In this document: positions 1 to 9,050 of the stretch, piece by piece
Position numbering within the stretch: the first letter of the stretch is position 1
Layout of the letters: every line of letters starts with the position of its first letter
Assembly: GCF_001514535.1 (NCBI RefSeq)
Contig: NZ_BCNO01000001.1
Location: forward strand, 454,001-518,000
Source: Thermodesulfovibrio aggregans
Lineage (GTDB): Bacteria > Nitrospirota > Thermodesulfovibrionia > Thermodesulfovibrionales > Thermodesulfovibrionaceae
Direction of reading: 5' to 3'
Length of the DNA stretch: 64,000 nt
Translations under genes and position numbers: made by a program
Notes under the pieces: generated by a model
Told to the model about the DNA's origin: nothing
The model's database searches: none
Seen by the model: only the letters and a program-made list of their open reading frames with translations

Positions 1-1037
1 ACTTGGAAATTATCATCGGATAAAACCTTATAAACATCTGCAGTAGAAATTTTCTGAGAAATCTTTCTCAATATTTCTTCTTTTTTTATGATAGGTTTTT
101 CCTCTGTTTTATTTTCACTTAATATCTCACTTGGCTTAACTCCAAGAGCTTCACAAATCTGTATGAAAGATGTAATAGAGGGAACTATCTGATTGTTTTC
201 CATCTGGGAGATAAACCCAGGTGTAAGATTCACCTTTTCTGCCAGTTCTTTCTGACTCATATTCCTTGAAAGCCTTATTTCTCTTAACTTACTACCTATA
301 TCCAGTGAGGGTGTTTGGACTATTTTTTTAATCTGTATTTCTTCGTTATCAGTTATTTCATAAATATGAGGTTTGAAAGCTTCACTATTTTTTCTTCTTG
401 AAAGTTTAAGTGCCTTAAGGAAAAAATTATCCTTTCTTCTATATAGCTCCAGAACTACCTGAGTTATATGCCTGATGTTTGCTTTAAACTTCTGACTGTG
501 GGCATCTTTCTCTAAAATCCAGTAGGCTACACTGTCAAGATCAAAAAGTCTCGGACACATATATGTAAAAAAACTGCAAGTCTGACTCTCGTCTTTAATA
601 AGATTTTGGATTCCAGTTAAACTATCAAATATGTATGATATTTGAGAGGATGTTTTGCTTTCAACAGTAGCTATGGCATTTGTAAGCTCTTCAAGATTTG
701 AAGGATTTGAAAGTCTGGTGATATCAATTTTTTTGCTAATTTTTTCATAGTCCCTCAAAAAAGTAGCATCATTTTTGCCTTTTCCTGAGGTAAAACAATC
801 AATTATATGGAATTTATCGTTTATATAATTGCTGAATTCTTTTAAAAGCGTGTGAGCTGATTTGTTGAAGCTAATATATACTATGTCTTTTGATTCAGAG
901 AAAGAGGATTCAATGAATTTTTTTATAAAAATTTCATAGGAAGTTCCTGAATCAACTTCCCATACCACATTATCGCCAGGATAAATATAATCAATAAGAT
1001 TGTCTAAATCTCTTATGCCAGAAGATATTTTTTGCAC
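1..1037 (-). CDS. Partial regulator: degenerate KaiC/RecA-like domain plus XRE helix-turn-helix
   Basis: The reading frame is open from a GTG at 1037 to the window edge, so the C-terminus is missing (about 345 codons visible). Roughly the first 230 residues resemble a KaiC/RadA-like ATPase: the opening GIRDLDNLIDYIYPGD matches the usual start of that fold. The Walker A position reads DSGTSYE, without the P-loop lysine, and a Walker B-like SYIFDSLTG follows later. A classical XRE HTH comes next (GSKLREIRLSRNMSQKELAE, then TPGFISQMEN). Family knowledge suggests a C-terminal cupin, but it would lie outside the window. A purine-rich RBS (AGAGGT) precedes the GTG, and a palindrome lies between them. 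It is probably a DNA-binding regulator; its target is unknown. Confidence 0.75.
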   Translation of the reverse strand, partial: MQKISSGIRDLDNLIDYIYPGDNVVWEVDSGTSYEIFIKKFIESSFSESKDIVYISFNKSAHTLLKEFSNYINDKFHIIDCFTSGKGKNDATFLRDYEKISKKIDITRLSNPSNLEELTNAIATVESKTSSQISYIFDSLTGIQNLIKDESQTCSFFTYMCPRLFDLDSVAYWILEKDAHSQKFKANIRHITQVVLELYRRKDNFFLKALKLSRRKNSEAFKPHIYEITDNEEIQIKKIVQTPSLDIGSKLREIRLSRNMSQKELAEKVNLTPGFISQMENNQIVPSITSFIQICEALGVKPSEILSENKTEEKPIIKKEEILRKISQKISTADVYKVLSDDNFQ

Positions 1038-1051
1038 GGTAAACGGTTACC
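1038..1051. promoter_or_regulatory. Near-palindrome between RBS and start of the XRE regulator
   Basis: GGTAAACGGTTACC has arms GGTAA/TTACC around a four-base centre. It touches the GTG start of the minus-strand regulator and overlaps its RBS. It also lies about 70 bp upstream of the plus-strand Janus-like gene. An autoregulatory operator is an inference from position and symmetry. Confidence 0.3.
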
Positions 1052-1122
1052 TCTTACAATTAAATTTTAGTAATACTGAATTTTTTTGTCAAGAACTAAT
1101 GAAAATTTATATAATTAATATC

Positions 1123-1527
1123 ATGAAAACCATCATAGTTAATTATGCTGAGTTATATTATTTAAAAATTTCATTTCAAAGTTTACCTGATAAATATAGT
1201 GGGAAATTTGTCCAGTTAAGTCATAATGACAATGAATATCTTGTATTTGCACCAAAAGAGTTTGCCAAATACCATTCAAATATTTTAGAACACTTCTCAA
1301 AAGAGATGAACCTCGTTGGCAATTATGATACCCAGAATAAACGCTATGATATTCTTGAACCCGAGTGGTATATCTTAGGTGGAGGAAAGTTTGAAATAGA
1401 CAGAATAAAAAAGGAACTGAAGCTATACGATGACTCAATGGCATACGGAAGATTCAATGACAAAGGGCTCAAGGAAAGACTTCAAAATACAGAGGAGTTT
1501 TACGGATACACCATCCTGATTGAATAG
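1123..1527 (+). CDS. Janus/Ocnus (PHPT1-like) small protein
   Basis: This 134-aa cytoplasmic protein resembles eukaryotic phosphohistidine phosphatase PHPT1/Janus in motif order. LPDKYSGKF near residue 21 resembles the IPDVDID-GVFKY start. KYHSNILEH places a histidine at residue 51, where PHPT1 has its catalytic His in EYHADIYD. LGGGKF at 85-90 matches LGGGRI, and KLYDDSMAYG at 100-109 matches VYGYSMAYG. I chose the ATG at 1123 because an earlier in-frame ATG at 1000 would run into the divergent regulator and its first 41 codons are low-complexity and unlike the family. No clear RBS is seen. Histidine-phosphate or phospholysine hydrolysis is inferred from family resemblance. Confidence 0.65.
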   Translation: MKTIIVNYAELYYLKISFQSLPDKYSGKFVQLSHNDNEYLVFAPKEFAKYHSNILEHFSKEMNLVGNYDTQNKRYDILEPEWYILGGGKFEIDRIKKELKLYDDSMAYGRFNDKGLKERLQNTEEFYGYTILIE

Positions 1528-1530
1528 AAT

Positions 1531-2280
1531 TTATTTCATATCTTTCATAAAGGGAAACTCGTTACGAATTCTTTCGACCTGAGAAAGGTCAATATCTGCT
1601 AAAAGGAACTCTTCTTCATCTCCAATTAATACAGGCTTTCCCCAAGGATCATATATGCAGGAAGAGCCTGAAAAATTAACTCCATCACTATCTTTTCCTG
1701 TTCTGTTTACTCCTATCATAAAACACTGATTCTCTATTGCCCTTGCCTGAAGGAGTGTCTTCCAGTGCTCAATCCTTGAAGAGGGCCAGTTGGCAATCAC
1801 AAAAATCAAAACCACATCCTTTGCTATCTTTCTGAAAACTTCAGGAAATCTCAGATCATAACATATAAATACGCTTGCAGGTAAAGCATCAATCTCAAAT
1901 ATAACCGGCTCAGTACCTGCAATGAAAAATCTGTCTTCATTCATAAATGAAAATAAATTTATCTTTGTATACTCAGCTATAATACTGCCTGATCTGTTAT
2001 AAACTCTTGCAATATTTCTTGCCTTGTTCTCTTTTTTTACTGCAAATCCTGCAATTATATTTATTCTATATTTTTTTGCAGCATTGGAAAGAAAAAAATC
2101 CGTAACTAAACCTTCATCTATTGTTGAAAGAGGAGGGAAAAAACCTGTATCAAACATTTCAGGAAATACAACTACATCACAACCCTCATCTGCAGCTGTC
2201 TTGATAAAAAAATCTGCACGCTTAAGATTTTCCTCCCTTTTCTGCCATAAAATATTCATCTGTATCAATGCCAACTTCAT
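1531..2280 (-). CDS. Nitrilase-superfamily hydrolase, omega-amidase type
   Basis: A 249-aa protein of the carbon-nitrogen hydrolase family with the full Glu-Lys-Cys triad: E41 in VVFPEMFDTGF, K106 in YTKINLFSF and C140 in FICYDLRFPE. The FPEMFDTGF and CYDLRFPE signatures are those of the YafV/NIT2 omega-amidases, which hydrolyse alpha-ketoglutaramate and similar amides, so a role in metabolite repair or nitrogen salvage is likely. It overlaps the upstream SRPBCC gene by four bases (ATGA), so the two are translationally coupled. The exact substrate cannot be read from sequence. Confidence 0.85.
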   Translation of the reverse strand: MKLALIQMNILWQKREENLKRADFFIKTAADEGCDVVVFPEMFDTGFFPPLSTIDEGLVTDFFLSNAAKKYRINIIAGFAVKKENKARNIARVYNRSGSIIAEYTKINLFSFMNEDRFFIAGTEPVIFEIDALPASVFICYDLRFPEVFRKIAKDVVLIFVIANWPSSRIEHWKTLLQARAIENQCFMIGVNRTGKDSDGVNFSGSSCIYDPWGKPVLIGDEEEFLLADIDLSQVERIRNEFPFMKDMK

Positions 2281-2825
2281 CTTTCAGCTATCTCACTATA
2301 GGTCTCAATCTCTTCTTTTATCCTCTTTAACCAAACTCTTAGATTTTGCCTCAGGTTCAGCAGTAATTCTTGTATTCTTCTTTGCCTTTCATCTATTCGT
2401 GCAGTTTCAACATCAATTATTAATTTAATAATCTTCTGCCATAAGGGGGGTTCTGGCTCCTGTCCTTCAGGATAAAGCATTTCCTCAGAAAGAGTAAACT
2501 CCTCTTCATGGACAAGAAGAGTGCCCTCTTTAGTAGGTTTCAATGTAAGAGAAACTTTCAGTCTTCCTCGAGTATCACGGGTAGAAAACTTCTCATTCTC
2601 AATGAATTCAACAACCTCACTTTCATATTCTATTATCCTATCACCTGCAATTGCTTTTACTCTGTATCTTGAACCTTTTGTAATAGGACCCTCTGTGAGT
2701 TTTTCAAATTCTATTAGTTTGTAAGCTGGATTCAATCTCAGTCTTGGCTTTACAAGCTTAAGATACTGAAAAACCTTTTCAGGAGCACTTTTTATCTCAA
2801 TAGATTCTTTGATTCGTTCTACCAT
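2277..2825 (-). CDS. SRPBCC (START-like) family protein
   Basis: A 182-aa soluble protein. Residues 1-130 have the shape of a polyketide-cyclase/START-like ligand-binding fold: an opening helix-grip segment (IKESIEIKSAPEKVFQYLK) and alternating beta strands such as RYRVKAIAG and LKVSLTLKPT. The last 50 residues are charged helix (ARIDERQRRIQELLLNLRQN). No catalytic motif is visible. It is the first gene of a two-gene unit with the downstream omega-amidase. The ligand is unknown. Confidence 0.7.
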   Translation of the reverse strand: MVERIKESIEIKSAPEKVFQYLKLVKPRLRLNPAYKLIEFEKLTEGPITKGSRYRVKAIAGDRIIEYESEVVEFIENEKFSTRDTRGRLKVSLTLKPTKEGTLLVHEEEFTLSEEMLYPEGQEPEPPLWQKIIKLIIDVETARIDERQRRIQELLLNLRQNLRVWLKRIKEEIETYSEIAER

Positions 2826-3152
2826 TATTAATTACCGAGATTTATTTAAAATTATACTAACTAATTTTCTTGACAATCAAATATAAAATTCGCCTATTTG
2901 TCTATTTAGCTGGATCTGAAACTGAAGTATTGATAAATTGTGTCCCATCATTTTACAGTTTGACTTAAATCATGAGACAAAGATAAACAAATTTTTTTAA
3001 AAGTCTCAATCAAAACATAAAATCTTACAAAATTGTAAAGTCTTACATAATTGTCATTTCCTTTTTAAAAAAAGTCTATATATTTCAACATATTAGATTT
3101 TGGCATAGATTTTGGTACTTATAAAAACAAAATTTTAAATGGAGGTGCTTGT
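2826..3152. promoter_or_regulatory. Control region of the ammonium operon
   Basis: This 327-base gap has no credible gene. It holds an imperfect inverted repeat at 2941-2979 (TGTCCCATCATTTTA opposed to TAAATCATGAGACA), two direct copies of a TCTTACAWAATTGT motif at 3023-3036 and 3041-3054, and a sigma-54-type promoter at 3101-3116. The repeats lie 50-160 bp upstream of the promoter, where enhancer sites for sigma-54 activators usually sit. Confidence 0.5.
3101..3116 (+). promoter_or_regulatory. Sigma-54 (-24/-12) promoter
   Basis: TGGCATAGATTTTGGT fits the sigma-54 pattern TGGCACG-N4-TTGC at most positions: GG at -24 and TTG at -12 with correct spacing, and G instead of C at the last position. 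It lies about 37 bp before the start of the outer-membrane protein gene and upstream of amtB-PII, a class of operon often controlled by sigma-54. Confidence 0.55.
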
Positions 3153-3989
3153 ATGAGAAGTTTAAAGTATTTAGCGGTAGTTTTAGTTTTCCTGATGTCA
3201 GTGTCGTTGGTTAAAGCAGAGGAAGTTAAAAAGGAGGAGCCAAAGCAGGAAGATGAAAAGGTTACAGGCAGCGTCTCTTTAGGTGCTTACAACAGGTACA
3301 TCTTTCGTGGTTATGAGTTGAGTTCTGGCAGTGTGGTTATTCAACCTTCTGTTACAGTTTCTTACAAAGGATTTTCTCTTAACTACTGGGGAAATATTGA
3401 TACCAATGAAAGAGCAACGCAGAGTTTTGTGCCAGATAGACCGGGCAGAAAAAGCTTTAATGAGTCTGATTTGACGCTCAGTTACACGTATGCAATTGAT
3501 AAACTCTCTCTGACGGCTGGTTACATTTACTATGGAACCAAGTACACTGATGAAACTGAAGAGGTTTTTCTTAGTGCAAGTTATGATATTATTTCAAAGC
3601 CAACTCTTACGATTTACAGAGACATCTCAACTTACCCGGGTACTTATTTTAATTTATCCTTCTCTCATTCCTTTGAGGTTTACAAAGATATCACACTTGA
3701 TCTTGCAGCATCATTTGGTTATTTCAAAGGTGATGACTCTTACTGGAGAACCTACGAAAGTAATACAGGAGACTACACAGGCAAGAAATACAGCGGCTTT
3801 CATGATGGCAAACTTCAGGCTGGATTTACAATTCCTGTTACAAAGAATTTAACTGTCCAACCTGTGGTTCAGTACTGGTTTCCGCTTTCAAGTAAGGCAA
3901 AAAGAATTGTTGATGGTCATTCGTACAATCCCAATGGACATCTTGATGATACCTGGGTAACGGGAATTAACATTACATTTAGCTTTTAA
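3153..3989 (+). CDS. Outer-membrane beta-barrel protein, TorF-like, in the ammonium operon
   Basis: A 278-aa protein with a signal peptide (cleavage near VKA/EE around residue 22) and a short charged linker. The rest is alternating strands rich in aromatic residues (YNRYIFRGYELSSGS, VSYKGFSLNYWGNI), and it ends in a terminal aromatic residue (INITFSF), a typical outer-membrane insertion signal. The YNRYIFRG opening resembles the putative porin family TIGR02001 (TorF). A strong RBS (GGAGGT) precedes the ATG. It is the first gene of an operon with amtB (11-base gap) and PII, which suggests passage of ammonium or small nitrogen compounds across the outer membrane. Confidence 0.75.
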   Translation: MRSLKYLAVVLVFLMSVSLVKAEEVKKEEPKQEDEKVTGSVSLGAYNRYIFRGYELSSGSVVIQPSVTVSYKGFSLNYWGNIDTNERATQSFVPDRPGRKSFNESDLTLSYTYAIDKLSLTAGYIYYGTKYTDETEEVFLSASYDIISKPTLTIYRDISTYPGTYFNLSFSHSFEVYKDITLDLAASFGYFKGDDSYWRTYESNTGDYTGKKYSGFHDGKLQAGFTIPVTKNLTVQPVVQYWFPLSSKAKRIVDGHSYNPNGHLDDTWVTGINITFSF

Positions 3990-4000
3990 AGGAGGACAAA

Positions 4001-5676
<1,676 letters not shown>

Positions 5677-5689
5677 AAATTAAGCAAAT

Positions 5690-5724
5690 AAAATCGGCAG
5701 GAAAGTTCCTGCCGATTTTATTTT
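5690..5724 (+). terminator. Rho-independent terminator after PII gene
   Basis: A near-perfect stem of about 14 bp (AAAATCGGCAGGAA opposed to TTCCTGCCGATTTT) is followed by ATTTT. It closes the outer-membrane protein-amtB-PII operon. Confidence 0.85.
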
Positions 5725-5776
5725 AAAGTTTTTAAAAATTCAGCAGGAAGCGATGTCTGAAAGATTCCCATTATGC

Positions 5777-5782
5777 TATAAT
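5777..5782 (+). promoter_or_regulatory. -10 element of the mntA/hepT promoter
   Basis: TATAAT ends only 8 bases before the mntA ATG, and I see no good -35. This predicts a leaderless or nearly leaderless mRNA. Confidence 0.35.
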
Positions 5783-5790
5783 TTCATAGA

Positions 5791-6219
5791 ATGAAAAAAT
5801 CTGAAAAACTCTTAGAAATCTGCCGTAAATTCCATATAGCACTCTTGTATGCCTTTGGTTCACAGAGGGACAATGCAATTAAGATACTGAACTTTGAGAA
5901 AGTTGATATTCATGATCCTCTGACAGATATAGATATTGGAGTAGTATTTGAAATAGACATAGAAAAAATTAAAGATAGGCGTAAGCTCTATTCAAATTTA
6001 TATAACGAAATATCTGAAATTTTTAAACCCTATTCATTGGATTTGGTTTTTCTTCAGGAATGTCATAGTTTACTTCAGATGGAAGCAATAGAGGGTTATT
6101 GTATTTATAAAATTTCTGAAGAATTTAAAGAGAATTATGAAATGCGAATTCTAAGAAAATATGCCGATGTTAAATATTTATTTGACAGATATTTTGAAGA
6201 GGCTCTTGAAGAGTATTAA
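5791..6219 (+). CDS. mntA: MNT-type nucleotidyltransferase antitoxin
   Basis: A 142-aa minimal nucleotidyltransferase. The GS pair is at residues 23-24 (YAFGSQRD), the DxD at 46/48 (TDIDIGVVF) and a third acidic strand reads YSLDLVFLQ. Known MntA antitoxins neutralise the HEPN toxin HepT by adding AMP to its active-site tyrosine. The GS-to-DxD spacing is about 21 residues, against about 10 in the usual GSX10DXD motif, because of a short insertion. The hepT gene follows 4 bases later. Confidence 0.82.
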   Translation: MKKSEKLLEICRKFHIALLYAFGSQRDNAIKILNFEKVDIHDPLTDIDIGVVFEIDIEKIKDRRKLYSNLYNEISEIFKPYSLDLVFLQECHSLLQMEAIEGYCIYKISEEFKENYEMRILRKYADVKYLFDRYFEEALEEY

Positions 6220-6223
6220 ATAA

Positions 6224-6649
6224 ATGTTGAACAAACAATTCATAAAGGAAAGGCTTGTTTTAATAAAAAGTTATACTGAAGAATTAAAAAATTTGTCAAA
6301 ACTGGATAAGGAAACATTTACAAAAAATAAGGTATATTCAGCTGCTGCTGAGAGTTTTCTTAGAAGAGCGCTTGAAGCAATTTTTGATATTGGAAGACAC
6401 ATACTCGCAAAAAAGGGTTACATAGACATATCAAAGGAATACAAATCTATTGCATCGGGCTTATCAAAAATTGGTGCAGTAGACGATGAACTCAGTGCAA
6501 AACTTATTCAGATGGCTGGATACAGAAACAGGCTGGTTCATATGTATCATACGGTAACAGAAGATGAACTTTATGAGATAATAACCGAGGATTTAAAAGA
6601 TATTGATAAATTTATAAAATCAATAAAAAAACTTCTTCAATATGATTGA
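6224..6649 (+). CDS. hepT: HEPN-domain toxin, HepT family
   Basis: A 141-aa all-helical protein of the HepT-like (DUF86) family. The ribonuclease/AMPylation motif RX4HXY is intact in GYRNRLVHMYH, where the tyrosine after the His is the known AMPylation target. It is paired with mntA in antitoxin-toxin order with a 4-base gap. RNase toxicity is known for the family and inferred here. Confidence 0.85.
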   Translation: MLNKQFIKERLVLIKSYTEELKNLSKLDKETFTKNKVYSAAAESFLRRALEAIFDIGRHILAKKGYIDISKEYKSIASGLSKIGAVDDELSAKLIQMAGYRNRLVHMYHTVTEDELYEIITEDLKDIDKFIKSIKKLLQYD

Positions 6650-6715
6650 AATCTGTATTTATTAATCCTAAATTTGTCAATTGAAAATACTGTTTTTCAC
6701 TTCCTGAGAGATTAT

Positions 6716-6744
6716 TTGACACTGTATTGCTCAAATGTTATAAT
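6716..6744 (+). promoter_or_regulatory. Consensus sigma-70 promoter for the sigma-54 activator gene
   Basis: A perfect TTGACA, a 17-base spacer and a perfect TATAAT. Transcription would start near 6751, about 25 bases before the ATG. Confidence 0.8.
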
Positions 6745-6750
6745 ATTTTA

Positions 6751-6768
6751 ACGGCAATTATTTGCCGT
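6751..6768 (+). promoter_or_regulatory. Hairpin/palindrome at the predicted transcription start
   Basis: ACGGCAA and TTGCCGT flank a four-base loop exactly where the promoter would start transcription. It could be an operator overlapping +1 or a stabilising 5' mRNA hairpin. Confidence 0.4.
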
Positions 6769-6775
6769 CTATAAT

Positions 6776-8311
6776 ATGAACAAAAGTGAAAACATAGAAT
6801 TAAAAGCACTTTTTGAAGTTAGCAGGGTTTTGACCTCATCTTTTGACCTTGAAAGAAATCTTTACTCTGTTCTTGAGATTTTATCAAAAGAACTTGACAT
6901 GCGGAGAGGAAGCATCTTTGTTCTTGACAAAAAGACAGAAGAAATCAGTATTGTTGCTGCCTATGGAATGACTCAGGAAGAAATTAGCAGAGGTATATAC
7001 AGAATTGGTGAGGGTATTGTGGGTAAAGTTATAGAAATTGGATTACCGATGTTTATTCCAGATATAGAGAAAGAACCTCAATTTCTCAATAAAACAGGTA
7101 GCAGACCAAATAAAAAAGGGATATCTTTCCTATGTGTTCCAATAAAAATAGAGGAGGAAATTCTTGGCGTTTTATCTGCTGACAGGATTTATGCTGATGA
7201 AAAGGGAGATGTTGATGATGATCTTCGAGTACTCTCAATAGTTGCTTCATTAATAGGTCAATTCCTTAAGTTATGGGAAACTTATAAAAGTATGGAAGAT
7301 GAAAATCTTATTTTAAGAACTCAGCTTAAAGACAGATACAACTTCCCCAATCTTATAGGTCAGTCACCTTCATTTCAGGCAGTGCTTAAAACAGTTATGA
7401 AAGTGGCAGGCACAGATGCCACAGTCCTTCTTTTTGGCGAGTCTGGAACAGGTAAAGAACTTATAGCGAAGACAATACATTTTCAGAGCAAGAGAGCAAA
7501 GGAACCTTTTGTTGCCATAAACTGTGCTGCAATACCTGAGGCTCTTCTTGAAGCAGAGCTTTTTGGCTCTGAAAAAGGAGCTTTCACGGGTGCTGTAAAA
7601 AGGGTTGGAAAGTTTGAACAGGCAAATGGAGGCACCATTTTTCTTGATGAAGTAGGTGAATTGCCTCTTTCACTTCAGCCAAAATTGTTGAGAGTTCTTC
7701 AGGAAAAAACAGTTGAGCCTCTTGGTTCATCAAAAACAGTAAAAGTTGATGTAAGGATTATCTCAGCTACAAACAAGGACCTTTCAGATGAAATAAGAAA
7801 AGGAGCATTCAGAGAAGACCTTTTCTGGAGGCTTAATGTGATACCTATATATATCCCACCTTTGAGAGAAAGAAAAGAAGACATACCTTTGCTCGTTGAG
7901 TACTATCTTAAAAGGTATTGCAGTATTTATAAAAAATCTGTCACCATTGATAACGAAGCTCTGAACGTGCTTGTATCCTATGATTGGCCTGGAAATGTGA
8001 GGGAGCTTGCAAATACAATTGAAAGACTTGTTGTAATGACAGAAAGCAACAAAATAAAACTTTATGATCTTCCTGATACTGTAAGAGGAAATTTAAAAAT
8101 TAAATCAACATTTTCTGGAGAAAGCAAGCTTCCTGCAGAGATTGAAGAACTTGAAAGAATACGCATAATGGATACACTTCCAAAGTTCAACTTCAATATA
8201 AGAAGGACTGCGCAGGCTTTAGGTTTAACAGAAAGACAGCTTAACTACAGAATAAAAAAATACGGGATAAAAATAAAAAAGGGAGTGAATCTCAATGATA
8301 GCAATAATTAA
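6776..8311 (+). CDS. Sigma-54-dependent activator with GAF domain (NifA-like)
   Basis: A 511-aa three-domain enhancer-binding protein. Residues about 18-165 form a GAF sensor domain. The AAA+ domain spans about 192-425, with Walker A GESGTGKE at 221-228, the sigma-54 contact loop GAFTGA at 268-273 and Walker B TIFLDE. A Fis-type HTH follows near 465-500 (RRTAQALGLTERQLNYRIKK). The GAF-AAA-Fis layout and the HTH resemble NifA, but the NifA interdomain cysteine motif is absent and no nif genes are in view. It lies just downstream of a sigma-54-type ammonium operon and might control it, which is inference. It overlaps the next gene by 17 bases. Confidence 0.9.
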   Translation: MNKSENIELKALFEVSRVLTSSFDLERNLYSVLEILSKELDMRRGSIFVLDKKTEEISIVAAYGMTQEEISRGIYRIGEGIVGKVIEIGLPMFIPDIEKEPQFLNKTGSRPNKKGISFLCVPIKIEEEILGVLSADRIYADEKGDVDDDLRVLSIVASLIGQFLKLWETYKSMEDENLILRTQLKDRYNFPNLIGQSPSFQAVLKTVMKVAGTDATVLLFGESGTGKELIAKTIHFQSKRAKEPFVAINCAAIPEALLEAELFGSEKGAFTGAVKRVGKFEQANGGTIFLDEVGELPLSLQPKLLRVLQEKTVEPLGSSKTVKVDVRIISATNKDLSDEIRKGAFREDLFWRLNVIPIYIPPLRERKEDIPLLVEYYLKRYCSIYKKSVTIDNEALNVLVSYDWPGNVRELANTIERLVVMTESNKIKLYDLPDTVRGNLKIKSTFSGESKLPAEIEELERIRIMDTLPKFNFNIRRTAQALGLTERQLNYRIKKYGIKIKKGVNLNDSNN

Positions 8312-8993
8312 AAATATTAAATCAGAAGGACCGGGAAGCATAGAGAACTATTTTATTGAAAACTCAATTCCCTACAAAATCTTTGAAGCAGAAGAAGGAG
8401 ACCTTCCATCAACTCTTGAAGACTTTAAGGGATTAATAGTTATGGGTGGACCAATGGGTGTTTATGAGATGGATATTTATCCCCATCTAAAAGTAGTCTC
8501 AAGGCTTATAAGAGAGGCAATAAACAGAAACCTTAAAGTTTTAGGGATATGCCTTGGGGCTCAATTAATTGCTCATACACTCGGTGCAAGAGTTTATAAG
8601 GGACATGGTGAAGAAATAGGCTGGCTTGACATAGAATTAACAGGAGATGGATTAAGAGACCCTTTAATGATTGCTCTTGCAAGGCATCCTTCTGTTGGTG
8701 ATGTATGGAGAAAATTCAAAGTCTTTCACTGGCATGGAGACACCTTTGAACTTCCATTTGGTGCCATACATCTTGCAAGATCATCTCTTTATGAAAATCA
8801 GGCATTCAGATACAGAGAAAATGTTTATGCTTTACAGTTTCATATTGAGGTAACAAAAGAACTTCTTGAAGAGTGGTTTGAAGAACATACTCTCAAAGAA
8901 CAAATACTCAGTGAAGCAGAAAAAATTATCTCAGAATACTCTCAAAGGGCAAGAAATTTTTATCAGGCTTTTTTCAAAATAAAACCTTTTTGA
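8295..8993 (+). CDS. Class I glutamine amidotransferase domain protein
   Basis: A 232-aa stand-alone class I glutamine amidotransferase. The nucleophile elbow is GICLGAQL (Cys near residue 87), the catalytic His-x-Glu is in LQFHIEV, and the oxyanion strand reads LIVMGGPMG. It resembles the GMP-synthase-like amidotransferases of unknown acceptor. It is not GuaA, since it lacks the ATP-pyrophosphatase half. The start lies inside the end of the sigma-54 activator gene (17-base overlap), so the two are probably co-expressed. Confidence 0.85.
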   Translation: MIAIIKNIKSEGPGSIENYFIENSIPYKIFEAEEGDLPSTLEDFKGLIVMGGPMGVYEMDIYPHLKVVSRLIREAINRNLKVLGICLGAQLIAHTLGARVYKGHGEEIGWLDIELTGDGLRDPLMIALARHPSVGDVWRKFKVFHWHGDTFELPFGAIHLARSSLYENQAFRYRENVYALQFHIEVTKELLEEWFEEHTLKEQILSEAEKIISEYSQRARNFYQAFFKIKPF

Positions 8994-9050
8994 TTATCCC
9001 TCTCGGCAAATTCGTAGAAAGAATATTATAATTAATTTTTGAGCTCATTT

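Noticed and set aside
1000-1122. Longer start for the Janus-like gene at ATG 1000
   Set aside because: It would overlap the divergent regulator and its palindrome, and the added 41 residues do not resemble the family.
6776-8311. Calling the sigma-54 activator NifA
   Set aside because: The domain order fits, but the NifA cysteine linker is absent and no nif genes are in the window.
8295-8993. Calling the amidotransferase GMP synthase (guaA)
   Set aside because: Only the amidotransferase domain is present; the synthetase half and its P-loop are missing.
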